A stretch of DNA of 64,000 nucleotides, from contig VDFB02193867.1 in the NCBI GenBank assembly GCA_007258455.2, forward strand, positions 569,288,656 to 569,352,655. The letters are read 5' to 3'. The notes below the pieces were generated by a model, which saw only the letters and a program-made list of their open reading frames with translations, was not told the origin of the DNA and did not search any database. This DNA comes from Sequoia sempervirens (taxonomy: Eukaryota; Streptophyta; Pinopsida; Cupressales; Cupressaceae). The number at the start of each line of letters is the position of its first letter. The first letter of the stretch is position 1. Position numbers and translations under genes: made by a program. Shown one piece after another: positions 33,601 to 44,470 of this stretch.

Positions 33601-35460
33601 ATGCCCATTCATTAGAATCATCATCTATTTTTATTGCATAGAGGGTTGCTTACTCGACTCTCCCTTAGCTCCTTTGAAATATCTAAAGAGTGGTTTCCTT
33701 TAGATCAGCAGGCTGGATGGATCCTTTTGAGAGCAATTTAAAACAATTTAACGCCCAAGAATGATAATGCTACTCGACCGCTGAGACTTTGTAAAACTAG
33801 CTAACGCCTGAGGGAGTTAGTGGAAGGCAATAATGATATCACCACTTGATCGGCCAAAGAAGTTGTGAATTCCACATGAGGCACGTCCTGGAGCAGAATG
33901 CAAGTATAGGTATGTGGAGCGTCATGACGAAGATGTCGTCACAAGGGATGGTAATGAAGTGGTGGAAGCCCACGGTGCGAGCTCTATATTGGAAATCTCC
34001 ATCGATGAACCCCACGGGAAAAAGGAGTGTAGGGCGTCGTTACTCATATCTCGGGAATTATTTTAAATAAGGCCTTGACATATTTTGAAATGGTGTCAAA
34101 GCCATGAGGCTTGTGCTTGCAAATCAAGGCAGGAACGAGGGTGCAAGAGTCCAAGGTTGGGCTTTGTAGTGAGAGGAATCCACTGCCTAGACGATGGAGG
34201 TGACGACGAATGGGTCTATGAAACCCGCAAAGGAGGAAGCCGATAGGTGAGCGAATGCGGGATGGGGCTTAAGAAATGTCACCATGAAAACAATGAGCGA
34301 CAAGGAAAGACCCGCATTGCAGGTTTCGCACGGATGAAGGTCATCGGCGACAAGTATCATTCGTAAAGTGTAAAAATTTGTTTCCCTCCTTCCCAAATGA
34401 CCAATGTTAACCTAGGATTCCATTATGCTTTAAAACCTAGAGGCATGAAGATTGGTAATATGCCAGTTGCAGGAAAGCCATTAGGGGAAATCGTCGAGAG
34501 CAGCAGGGTAGCCTTTCGCCCCGTAAAAAAAGAAATCAACTTGAAGGTGCTATTAAAAATATCGTTTGGGAGTGACCAAGTTTAGTGCATGTGGGCACGA
34601 TGTGTGGGTGCATGGTGGATGAATTCCATTTTCTGCAACGACAGGATGAACAGTAGCGGCCATGGGCAAGCCTACAAGAGGGCAATGGCTTCGACGGGTC
34701 GTAGACCCATGGAATGGGGAGGCAACGAAGGGTGGCCATTGTGAAACGACATTGTGGTGATGACCTCTCATTGGCGGTGGCCCACTAGGGCAGACTCGGT
34801 GGTGAACTTGGGCCTAGGGGCAGTCACTCATGGACGTAAAGTCTCATTCTAAGGAAAAGATCCATGTGGGTCCCGCGAAATGGGGTGACGCATGAACCTA
34901 GTCGTTGAGACAACGACGGTCGAGTGATGGCAATCAATGCAAGAGGACCCCAAATGTTTTGGACTTAAATGATTTTGAAGCAATGGGGTCGGCCTACAGT
35001 GGTAATGACAGGGACGATAGAGCCAAGCACGGAGCCCACCATGCGAGCGGTGGTCAAGGGTCGACCACTACCAAAGTGGCAAAACGGGGACGAAAACTCG
35101 CATGGATGCAATGACAAAGAGGAATGCAGGGTCCGCTCATCGAGCGGACATTAGGACTCAAGCGCAAGTGAATGGTCAAAGTAGAACGAAGAACAACAAT
35201 GGGAAACCCGTGAACGTGGGTCTGCAAGGGTCAATGGACGCAGAAGCAAAGACCAAGGGGAAACCCGCAAGGCTAAGCCCGCAGGGGTAAATGACTTAGT
35301 GAAACTAAACCAATATGAAGTTTATCGTTTTAAGGCTCAGGGCCAACTTAGGCTAGGAGACGGGGGTGCAAAAAATGAGATGAGGTCAAAATGACTCATC
35401 AAGGGCAAAAAGAGGGGGTCCCTGCCTTCGGCGGGGCAATTGTGTGAAACATGCACAACA

Positions 35461-36150
35461 AGTTTGCCTACAACAACTCGGTTAACAGAAGCACAAGAAA
35501 GTCACCATTTCAAATTGTTTATGGTAACAACCAAAGAGTTGTATTAGACTTGAATAAGATTGATAAATATGTAAAGAAGAGTGCAAATGCAGAGGATTTT
35601 GTAGAGCATATGAAAAGCCTACATGATGAGGTGAGGAAACATATCAACAAAATGAATTTTTCTTATAAAAATAATGCTAATTTGAAGAGGAGACACAAGG
35701 AATTTCAAGTTGGAGATGAATTGATGGTGGATCTAAGGAAGGAAATATTTTGAGTGGGTACATATAAAAAGCTCAAGATGAAGAAGATTGGCCCAAGCAA
35801 GATTGTGATTGGCCCAAGCAAGATTGTGAAAAGGCATGATTCTGGTAATGCATATGAGGTAGAATTACCCAATGAGCTTAATATCTCTCCAATTTTTAAT
35901 ATTTCAGATTTGACCATATTTCCTAAAGGTGAAAATGATGAAGTTACAACAATTAAGTAGCCTCAAGCACTCACACCTACTTCAGGGAATGAAAATATTG
36001 ATATAATTCTTGATAGCCAGGTGAAAAGGAGCACAAGGAGGAAGCAATACATGGAGTATTTGGTGAAATGGTTTGGGAGACTCGTGGAAGATTCTTTGTG
36101 GTTATTCAAGACTGAGGTTACTCATCTTAGATATCCTCTTGGAAAGTGAT
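35461..36150 (+). pseudogene. Integrase C-terminus and chromodomain of gypsy A
   Basis: Continuation of the integrase after insertion B. FAYNNSVNRSTRKSPFQIVY starts right after the duplicated AGTTT. Then come FQVGDELMVDLRKE, LKMKKIGPSKIV and a GNAYEVELPNELNISPIFNI segment (35845-35900), the chromovirus DNA-binding C-terminus. After a stop at 35958 there is a chromodomain-like end, YMEYLVKWFGRLVEDSLWLF (36050-36110), which would target histone marks. A 12-codon IGPSKIV repeat at 35785-35830 is a local duplication. Stops at 35752 and 35958 break the frame. The frame ends at the TGA at 36147. Confidence 0.85.
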
Positions 36151-36182
36151 GAGTTCACTTTTCTTCTACCCTAGGTGTCTAA

Positions 36183-37636
36183 TGCAGGAGCATCTAGGGT
36201 ATAAGAGCAATCTTGCATCGACCAAAAAGATCTATGTTGCTTCTTTTCAATAAGGGATAAATCAGCTTGAATTCACTGAGTATGGAGGTCTGCAGGAGTT
36301 CAGGCTTTTGGAGTAAGCGACATGAAGGAGGAAAAAACTCCGACATCCAATTTTTAGTCAACAGACTCATCAGAGTGACATGAGGATTTTGAAGAAACCC
36401 TGTTTCATATCCCTTTGACATAGTGATAGCAAAGGCGACATTGATGGATGGTTGTGAAGGCTTCACATCGTAGGGAGATACTTATTTCAATAGGACTTAG
36501 TGACTAGTACCTTCGACATCCTGATAAAAATTTCATTGAAGAGATGGAAACATATCAACGAAACATAATAGTGAGTCCCTTCGACATTCCAATAGCACCT
36601 CATTGGAGAGAAGGAAGAATATTGGCAAGACGAAATGATGAGTCTCTTCGACATGCCGATAAGGTGGAACCAAACAACAGTGAAGGATGATGTCAGTAGG
36701 ACAAGTGGCAGTGTGTGACTGATCAATGTGTCAAGTCATACTGGTGACGTTAGTTGTACAATGATGGCAGAGATGACATGTAGGCAGTAGGGACCACCCG
36801 ATCAAGACTGCAAGGAATATCGATGAGACTTTCTTATTTTTATGTGAGTTGCTTCAGTGTCACTTTGACATTTTGCTATGGGAATTTATCAGTGAGACAT
36901 CACCATATTGGAAGGAGTCACTTGGGAGTCCCTCTAATGGAGCGATAGGCGTATCAAGGTGATAGTGGGAATTCAAAATAGATGGAAAAGGATGATCAAA
37001 TAAGGAGCTAACACATGGCACATTGTTATTTGTTGATTTCACATCTCTGATGTGAGTTAACACAAGTTTTTGGTCTAAAATTTTAAAGTGATATAGAAGG
37101 AAATTGAAACCCTAAATCCTACGATGGAGGTTAAAAGAAAATTTTAGTCGAATAATGATATATGAATGCGATGTTTGTGTTTTAATGCCCGGTCATGACG
37201 CAAACCTTCTGGTTGATGGTTGTATGAGATGATGGCGCAAACATTGAGTGACAGTTATATGAACACTAATTCTATAGGGAGGTGGATGACAACACTTAGC
37301 TAAGCATGGGTGACCAACTTCTATGTAGATTCCATCGACAGAAAAAAAAGAAAGAAAAAAAGAAAGAAAAGAAAGAAAGACACATCAAACTAGAGCGAGG
37401 ATGGTAGGGGGAAGATCGAGAAGATTATGGCTATGAAGGAATGAAGTTGGAAGGAGAGTTAGCTCTGATTCAAAGATTACAGACTGTTGAAGTCAAGAAG
37501 GCCCATAAGATGGAATAAGTAGTTGTGTAATGTCATTTGTTTGCAGTAATAAAAGGTGGCTCAATTTCTCTCTCCATTCCCGTGAAGTGTTTCTTTGTTA
37601 TTGTTGTGAGTCTGAAATTTGTAAGGGGAGTACCCT
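36183..37636 (+). repeat. 3' LTR of gypsy A
   Basis: Begins TGCAGGAGCATCTAGGG and follows 8086-9512 to GGGAGTACC. A GA-rich microsatellite (about 37338-37381) has expanded in this copy only. The terminal CA is lost, so the end is approximate. Confidence 0.85.
37338..37381 (+). repeat. GAAA-type microsatellite
   Basis: GAAAAAAAAAGAAAGAAAAA-type run of A and G. The 5' LTR has only a short CAAGAACAAAAAGAC at the same place, so the expansion arose after insertion. Confidence 0.8.
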
Positions 37637-39241
37637 GCTTTAATTAGATAGATGGCCCTACCCTTCGACGAAGAGATTGGTGAAGAAACCTCATAACATT
37701 AACCTTAATGAGCTTAGTGATGTGCCCTACATAACTAGAACTTGTAGACCTTACAATCCTAATCTAGCATGCATAAAAAGGAACATAGTGAAGTGCTAGT
37801 GGAGCCAAAGGAAAATACACTAGTTTGGCCAAAGTATTCTCACTCAATACTTCAAGTGACAATCATCCTATTCACATACACTACCCTATCTCATTCTACT
37901 TTAGACCATTATATCTATGTATAGGTAAACCTTCAATAGGTAAGCATATCCTCAAATTTGACCTATTCCCTTTCCTAATTCATAATGGAATCTCTACCAA
38001 ATAACACAGGTAAAAGCATAAGTTACCCCCCCTTCAATGGATAACCTAACCCTAGGCATAACTCATAAGCTTTCAATGTTCATAAAATAACTTAACAAGC
38101 TATTTCTATTTTTTTATTCCTAGTATGTAATACTAATGACGTCAATCAATCTCTCCTTAATATGGAGTAAATATAAACACTTGCATGGAAATCACATCAA
38201 AGAAGATATTTCCTCTTTATAAGCAAATATAATTTTTACTCTATTTCAAGCAAACTAGTACCTTTCCAAAACAACATTCAAGGCAAACAATCTTCAAATT
38301 TTAAAGATAAAAGAGAAAGAATTGAATTCCATGCCTTTAAATTGCTTAATCCAATCGACTCTTTGGATTCTTATCTTTGCCTCCTCTTAATATCAACTTA
38401 GAAATCAACCTTTCTTCACTAATCTCACTAAAAATCTCACACCAAAAGCTCTCAACAAAATAACAATCACTCAATGAAAAATATAGCAGAAATGGCAGCG
38501 TAATGTTGCAAAAGAGAAGTGTAAGAAATGAGGTGAGATCGACCTATATTTATCCACAAGAATTAGCTTCACAAGGCTACAAACAAGGTTCATAATATGC
38601 CACTTCTCAGCCATATTAATTGACTCAGCTCAATTGTAGAAAGGTGGCGAATTCTCATGAAGATAGTCATTGAATCTATACAACAAATTGATCCAATGTT
38701 TGCCACAATAGGTTTGACACTTTCATAAAGCACATGTTTTAATACAACTAATCAATTTCAAGCATAAGACTTCTAAAGAAAGTAGACAATTCATACTATG
38801 GCGCCAAGTTTGTAGCTCACTCCCTATTCTAAAGCCTGTGGTTAAACCAGTGGAAATGGTCATTCATAGTCTAGTTGCACATACTCAGTCAACTTAGTCA
38901 AAGTTTGAGTAGTTGACACATATTGGTTCAACCTTTTTGCATTTATATTTGTAGATTGACTTGGAACATTGCCTCCAAGATATATGTTTCACTTTATTTC
39001 AACTTTATTAACTTTACACAACAAATTATAATCTCATGTGTCCCTTTTGAACTTAATCTGAAAAGATATATGCACCTTAATGTTTACTTGGGCACTATCA
39101 TATAGTGCACTATATTTCACGTTTCATCAACCAAAGCATATAATTATATGAATCAACCTTTATACTTTGCATAATATATGTATAAATCGGCCTCTAATAC
39201 TTTGTATAATATACATACAAATCAACCTCAAATACTTTCTT
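37637..39241. other. Spacer without recognised genes
   Basis: 1.6 kb between element A and the minisatellite. Short frames only, no domain, no LTR ends found. Confidence 0.5.
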
Positions 39242-39391
39242 AATATATATATCGATGAAGAGCTTCAATGCTATATATATTCATATATATATATATCGAT
39301 GAAGAGCTTCAATGCTATATATATTCTAATATATATATATATATCGATGAAGAGCTTCAATGCTATATATATTCTAATATATATATATATT
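39242..39391 (+). repeat. A+T-rich minisatellite, three units
   Basis: Three tandem units of about 46 bp, each ATCGATGAAGAGCTTCAATG plus CTATATATATTC and a variable TA run, starting near 39251, 39296 and 39343. The plus-strand frame through it (39167-39436) repeats MKSFNAIYI only because of the repeat. Confidence 0.9.
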
Positions 39392-39842
39392 CCATGTCAA
39401 TTAAATATGTATACATTTGATATTCAAAATGAATAAGATCAAGTTAGTATTTCACATATAATATCATATATATTGTGTCGCTAAAAATTGTATACTCTTG
39501 AAGAAAGAGACAATTTTGCGTTAAATTTAGTCCTACTTTAGACACCTTGTTTCAATCACCCCTTAACAATTGCATTTATAGGCCCCTAATGCTCATAATT
39601 TTGGACTTTAAGGCTTATTTAACTCACAAATCACTTAAATCCCGACAAATATCACTTAAACCACTCAAATTTCATGAAACCCACCAAAAAATTTCCTGGT
39701 GGGACTAACTTTCCCAAGGTAGTGACTTAGTCCCTTTTGGGGTATTTTCCACTTTTGAGTGGGAAAATCACCGACCTAATTCAAATTTTTGAGGGATGTC
39801 GGCCTATGAAGTTAAAATAATGAGTAATTCAATGTTAATGCC

Positions 39843-39850
39843 TATAAATA
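39843..39850 (+). promoter_or_regulatory. TATA box in 5' LTR of E
   Basis: TATAAATA in the context CCTATAAATACATG, about 370 bp into the LTR on the element's coding strand. It is conserved at 50730-50737. Confidence 0.55.
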
Positions 39851-40540
39851 CATGTTTTTAGGTCATTTTTTAGATCTCCTAGTCATTTTATAAAGTAAAA
39901 ATCAAAAGTCAAGAGCAAAGTATCTTTCACAAGAAGATTCAATAACATTTCTACAAAAAAGTTGAAGCTTAAGGGCAACAAATTAAGGTTTTTTTATGTC
40001 TTCAAGCTCACTTATTGTTCAAGATCTCACATTACAAAGGGTTGATCATGGATGCGTATGGTGAATCATGGAGAAATCTAGGTTGAGGAGATGCAACTAG
40101 CCATCAAATCACACCTAATGACTTGTTTTCAAAGTGATTCCATCTTCCATTTTCTTCCTATTTTTAGAATTAAGGTTTGCATTACATTTTGGACATCATT
40201 TGCATTCATTTGAATTATTGTAGGGTTTCTTGCATTGAAGTCTTGCATCATTCAAATTCCATTTACTTATCTTATTCTAGCACATTAGAATAGGATCTTG
40301 TCTCATTTAACATTTTCTTAGTCTTAGACACACTTAAGACTAGGGTTTTATGTAGATTTTATCTTTCAAAAAGTTTAAATACCAACTAGGGGTTTGACCG
40401 AGGCAAACCCCCCATTAGAAATCAAAATATCTTTTGTTTTGTAAGGTTTTTCAAAGATTCAGATCCAAATTTCTGTCAAAAAGTAGAGTGCAGGTTGTGG
40501 GCTTCCGTTTCCACTTTTGGATTTCTAGAAGATCCAAAGT

Positions 40541-40572
40541 GGACTAAGTCACCCCTAGTGGCGACTTAGTCC
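40541..40572 (+). other. GACTAAGTC stem-loop in 5' LTR of E
   Basis: GGACTAAGTCACC, a short loop, then GGCGACTTAGTCC. One of four related inverted repeats in the LTR and leader; its homologue at 51428-51459 pairs perfectly over 13 bp. Confidence 0.75.
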
Positions 40573-41053
40573 TATTGCACTACTTTTTCAGAAATTTTTA
40601 CAGTTTCAGACACCCATTTGGCAGAAACAACTTTTTGGGTAGTTTCCTCGATCTGGGACTAAGTCGCCCAGCCTGGCGTAAGTGTCCCAATTGACAAAAA
40701 AATAAAGATTTCTAGAATTCCAAAGGCCTCTGCAATCCCCAGTCAACTCTTCATTAGTTTCTAGGTGCATAGTTTATGTCTTGCATCTTTATCTTGTCTT
40801 TTATTGCATCTATTTCATCTTTCTGCATGCCACATTATGTTTTCAAACAAGTTGCTTTTCTTAGGTTTTGCATCATTAGATCATTTCATTTTTAGACCGG
40901 TGCATTAGGACATCATAATTAGGCATAAAAAATCTCATTCACATTAACTTTGAGTGTAGACATTTGCATTTTGGACCCCCATTTCTCTCTTTTTAGGTGA
41001 AAAACCCTAGAAGGAGCAAAGCAAGTGTGGACAATCCAAAATCATTGTCCACA

Positions 41054-41392
41054 TTTTGGTGAACCCGAATTTTAAACATATTTGCTTCTGATTTCAAGTG
41101 CATCCTAGGTTTCATTTGCATTGCATTAGGTATTGCATTATTTCAATTGCATCCTAGGGTTTTCATAATTGCACTAGTGAAAAGCTTATTTTAGCTTGCA
41201 TTATTGCATTCCATTTCATTGCACAATAGTCAAATTCTGCATTTTCATTCTTGATTTGCATGGTACTGTACTTAACACATTAATATCCATCAAAAAATTT
41301 AGAAAAACTTCAAAAATCACTCTACTAGGACTAATTCGCCACCTTGGGCAACTTAGTCCCTCTACAAATTTTGCATTTTTATTTTTTGCATT
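41054..41392 (+). other. Primer site and leader of E
   Basis: TGGTGAACCCGAATTTT at 41057, four bases after the LTR, is a plausible primer site of the TGGTGAACCCGA type seen in plant gypsy elements. The leader carries a fourth copy of the stem-loop at 41328-41360 (GGACTAATTCGCC ... GGGCAACTTAGTCC). Confidence 0.6.
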
Positions 41393-42034
41393 TTGTTTCG
41401 TATTTCTGTAATTATTGTTAGCTTCAGTCATTACTCTATTTCTATACAGTTATTTCCTATTTTACTTCACTTATTGGCATTAGTATCATTCCTTTTAATG
41501 GCAATCATAGATAGCATTAGATTTTTACAATGTTCATTTTTAGCATTAGTTCCTAGCTCATTTAGATTAGATTCATCAGAAAAAACAAACAAAAACTTCA
41601 CAACATCATCTGAACCAATCAAAACAATGCTTAATTTTAGGACAACCATATCATCCAAACCTCTTAGTAGTGATGACTTGGGTAAGTTAGATGAAGCCTT
41701 ACAAGGTTTCCTCTCACTAAGTTCATCCACTAAGGCTTGTGATTACAAACCTAAAACACTTAGTGACAACCTATCTCCCAAACCTTTTAGTAGTGATGAC
41801 TTTGGTATGTTAGATGAAGCCCTTGAGGACTTCATTTCACCAAGGCCATCCACTAGGGTTTGTTGTGAGCAACCAAAAACAAAAGATGTCAATTTAATTC
41901 AACCTCAACTTGTCCTTTACCCCCCTTCACATCAACCTCAACCTCCACCTAAACCTGAGTTTACCCTTTATCCACCACAACATGATGTTGTTGCACACAC
42001 ACATTACACTAAAAATAATTTGCAACTACAATAG
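41393..42034 (+). pseudogene. N-terminal ORF of E, unknown, with internal repeat
   Basis: A 213-codon open frame where gag should start. A hydrophobic first 45 residues (possibly translated leader) is followed by two copies of a unit of about 40 residues: SSDDLGKLDEALQGFLS and SSDDFGMLDEALEDFIS, each followed by an ST(K/R) and a P-K-T segment. A Pro/Gln-rich tail (PPSHQPQPPPKPEFTLYPPQ) ends at a TAG. I see no retrotransposon-gag helix domain and no zinc knuckle, so this is not a normal gag. It could be a reduced or replaced gag, or a spacer protein. Confidence 0.5.
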
Positions 42035-42823
42035 CCTCATCCAACATCCTTACCTTTACCAAATCCTATTTTTACTAGTGCTCCTCGCCTAAATTCACAC
42101 CTTAGGAAGTATGATATTGTCGAAAAAATCAAGGATACTCCCCCAAAGATATCCCTTTGGGATCTTCTTCAAAATTCACCCAATTATCATTCAATGCTCC
42201 AAAAATCCTTGCAACAAATAGTGGTTCCTCCTAGTACAAACCCAAGTGATGTGGCAGCTCTTCTAAAAGGAATGAATACACTTAATGTAGATATTACCTT
42301 TCATCGACATGAGCTCCATCCGTTAGAATTAAGGAAACAAAATGAGGCCTTTATGATCATTTCCCAATATAATACAATAGGCATCAAAAGGACCCTTGTT
42401 GACAATGGTTATGCCCTCAATGTGTGATGTGTGAATCTCTTAGATCGGTTACATGTGGATAAATCGCAAATCAAACCCGATTCCTTCTCTATTAGAGGAT
42501 TTGACAACACAACAAAACAACCACTCAGTACAATCACTTTACCTATAACCGTTGAAGTGGTCACCTTGCAAACTCCTATTCATGTCATTCCCTATGATCT
42601 CACATATAATCTTCTCTTGGGAAGGCCATGGATTCTTGAGATGCATGTGGTACCTTTGAATCTTCATTGCATAATGGAATATGTCTATAAGAATAGATTA
42701 TATCAAGTTGAAACAGACCCCGAGCCTGAGAGTTGTTTGCAACTTGAGAAGGGAACAAGTCCTCTGAATACTTTAATTCCAACATCTCACATTGAACCTC
42801 TTGAGACCAATAAATAAGAAGAA
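42035..42823 (+). pseudogene. Aspartic protease of E (Tat type)
   Basis: Reads through ISLWDLLQNSPNYHSMLQKS (a lead-in conserved in Tat elements), an NEAFMIISQYNTIGIKRTLVDNGYALNV active-site region (D-N-G, at 42395-42424), a stop at 42425, then FDNTTKQPLSTITLPITVEV and LLGRPWILEMHVVPLNLHCI (42610-42670). The LLGRPW motif with a following V/A-P-S/L-LHQ/C segment is typical of Tat/Ogre proteases. The D-(T/S)-G triad reads D-N-G, as in this lineage. It ends at the TAA at 42816. Confidence 0.8.
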
Positions 42824-43683
42824 AAATCTGTGTCTAATTTTCTAGATGATGATTGGGGAACATTGGAATTCACACCTTCATTTATGGATGAATACATAAT
42901 CACCCGCAAAGACAATGAACACCCAGAACAACTAATGGTTATGTCAACTCAAAATTCAAAAGAATATTCTCCTACTTCTATCTCATCTCCTTTGGAAGAA
43001 AATACAACTTACACAATGAATTTTGATGAGATAGATTATCAACATCCACCTAACCCAAAAGAAATGGAAAGACTTTATGGAAAAGGATATGCGTTAGTGA
43101 AACAATTGGGCTACAATGGTAAAGGGTGTGGAAATAATTAACAAGGCATCTGGGTCCTTAATGAACCTAACACACAAGAAATGAAGACTGGTTTGGGATA
43201 TTCCTTTTCTAAGGCAACAAAATCAACTCAACGAACCTCATTGAACATCAACACCATCATATGTAAACCAAGAACTTTGCTTACGCTAAAACATCCTGAA
43301 TTTCTTGATATGACTTCTCCACCATCTTGGGAGTATGTTGAAAGTGATGAAGTCTTGAAACAAATATTAGGTGTAGTCAAAAAATCATCTTATTCCAAAC
43401 GAAATGTTACCTGTGCTATGATAAGTTCCAAGTCACAAAATACTAATGATGATGAGAAAACCATAGAACCATATGATCCTGAGTCTCCTAAGTCGAATGC
43501 CCTCCCCCTAGGAGATACAATTGATATACCAATGGCATCGATGATAAATAGAAAGTCATTAAGATTCAAAAGTGTCTTGATGATGAAGAATAAGAGGATA
43601 CTACACTTTTTCTCCATGATTTTCCTAAAATCTTCGCTTGGAAATATTCAGACATGCCATGAATTGACCCAAAAATCGTGATA
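42824..43683 (+). pseudogene. Protease-RT linker of E with G-patch-like motif
   Basis: Two open segments (42830-43141 and 43181-43681). The first ends in EMERLYGKGYALVKQLGYNG followed by KGCGNN, which fits a G-patch (GY..M..MGY..GKGLG), an RNA-binding module found in some Tat-lineage polyproteins. Then MKTGLGYSFSKATKSTQRTS follows. The second segment is acidic and low in complexity. A frameshift or stop at 43139 separates them. Confidence 0.55.
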
Positions 43684-44470
43684 CACAACATTGTGCTTGT
43701 TGAAAATGCTAAACCTGTTCAATAGAAGATATGAAAAATGAATCCTAAGATAGCCTTGCTTGTTAAAGGAGATCTTGAAAAAATCCTTGACATAGGTTTC
43801 ATTCGCCCTATTGATTATTCTCCTTGGATCTCAAATATTGTCGCTGTTGTTAAACCTGATAATCGTATTAGGATATGTACAAATTTTCGTGATTTGAATA
43901 AAGCTTCTTTAAAAGACAATTTTCCACTTCCTAATATTGAAATGATCATGGATTCAATTGTTGGACATGCTTTTTTTTCATTCATGGATGGATTTTCTGG
44001 TTATAATCAAATATTCATCAACCCACAAGATCAATACAAGACAACATTCACAACTATTTGGGGAACGTTATGCTAGGTTATGATGTCTTTTGGATTAAAG
44101 AATGCAGGAACAACCTATCAACAAGCAATGACATTGATATTTCATGATTACATACATAAAATATTGGAAGATTATGTTGATGAAATCCTTGCCAAGTTCG
44201 TCACACGATAAGAAAATGTGAGTGTCCGCCAAATTTTCAAACGAATACGTAAATACAACATGAGACTCAATCCAAAAAAGTGTGTTTTTGGAGTAGATAG
44301 TGGGAAACTCTTAGGGTTTATCATATCTCACATAGGAATCAAAGTGGACACAAAGAAAATTGATGTTATCGTAAACATGCCACCTCCTAGGAATATTTCT
44401 CAATTACACACATTACAAGGATGAATTCAAGCCACCCGTCGTTTTGTCGCTTCTTTAGCTAATAGAATGT
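43684..44470 (+). pseudogene. Reverse transcriptase of E
   Basis: Tat-type RT with EKILDIGFIRPIDYSPWISN, VVKPDNRIRICTNFRDLNKA, FSFMDGFSGYNQIFINPQDQ (motif A Asp), MSFGLKNAGTTYQQAMTLIF (motif B), then EDYVDEILAKF at 44160-44195. The catalytic Y-x-D-D therefore reads YVDE, the second Asp being Glu. Downstream come RLNPKKCVFGVDSGKLLGFI and MPPPRNISQLHTLQG. Stops lie at 44074, 44209 and 44422. Catalysis would be impaired even without the stops. Confidence 0.9.

Larger units (their letters stand above)
13411..35460 (-). mobile_element. Giant-LTR retrotransposon B without pol (LARD/Ogre-like)
   Basis: Bounded by TGTTGATG and CACAACA with a perfect 5-bp target duplication, AGTTT. The LTRs are 13411-23771 and 27426-35460. 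After removing nested C and D they measure about 5.33 and 5.75 kb; the difference is one 0.42-kb stretch missing on the left. The internal region is only 3,654 bp and has no protease, RT or integrase. Size and content match large retrotransposon derivatives, which need another element's enzymes. The minus orientation is preferred because the coding-like frames, a TATA box inside each LTR and a primer-site-like TGGCGCTAGAAGGAGGG next to the right LTR all read leftward. A competing plus-strand primer-like site at 23774 leaves doubt. Confidence 0.8.
27426..35460 (-). repeat. Right LTR of B, interrupted by D
   Basis: Begins TGTTGATGTGTTTTTTATGC and ends CATGCACAACA before AGTTT. It holds element D (28407-30683). 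Without D it is about 5.75 kb and carries the 425-bp stretch absent from the left LTR. Many transitions separate the copies. Confidence 0.85.
8086..37636 (+). mobile_element. Ty3/gypsy chromovirus A, split by nested insertions
   Basis: A complete but inactive chromovirus: 5' LTR, tRNA-Met-type primer site, gag, protease, RT, RNase H, integrase with chromodomain, 3' LTR. The 22-kb insertion B (13411-35460) interrupts the integrase. Reading across it, the conserved LPQAEF segment at 13390-13410 continues as FAYNNS at 35465, and the five bases AGTTT are duplicated on both sides of the insert. The two LTRs are clearly diverged and every gene has stops, frameshifts or lost catalytic residues, so this is the oldest element in the stack. 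No target duplication is visible around A itself; its right end has decayed. Confidence 0.9.
39474..41053 (+). repeat. 5' LTR of E
   Basis: TGTGTCGCTAAAAATTG to TCATTGTCCACA. It matches 50362-51942 closely. It contains an 8-bp inverted repeat AAAATTGT/ACAATTTT near its start, a TATA box at 39843 and three stem-loops of the GACTAAGTC family (39701-39734, 40541-40572, 40654-40689). Confidence 0.92.

Noticed and set aside
39167..39436. 89-aa frame with repeated MKSFNAIYI.
   Set aside because: Produced by the three-unit minisatellite; no other support.
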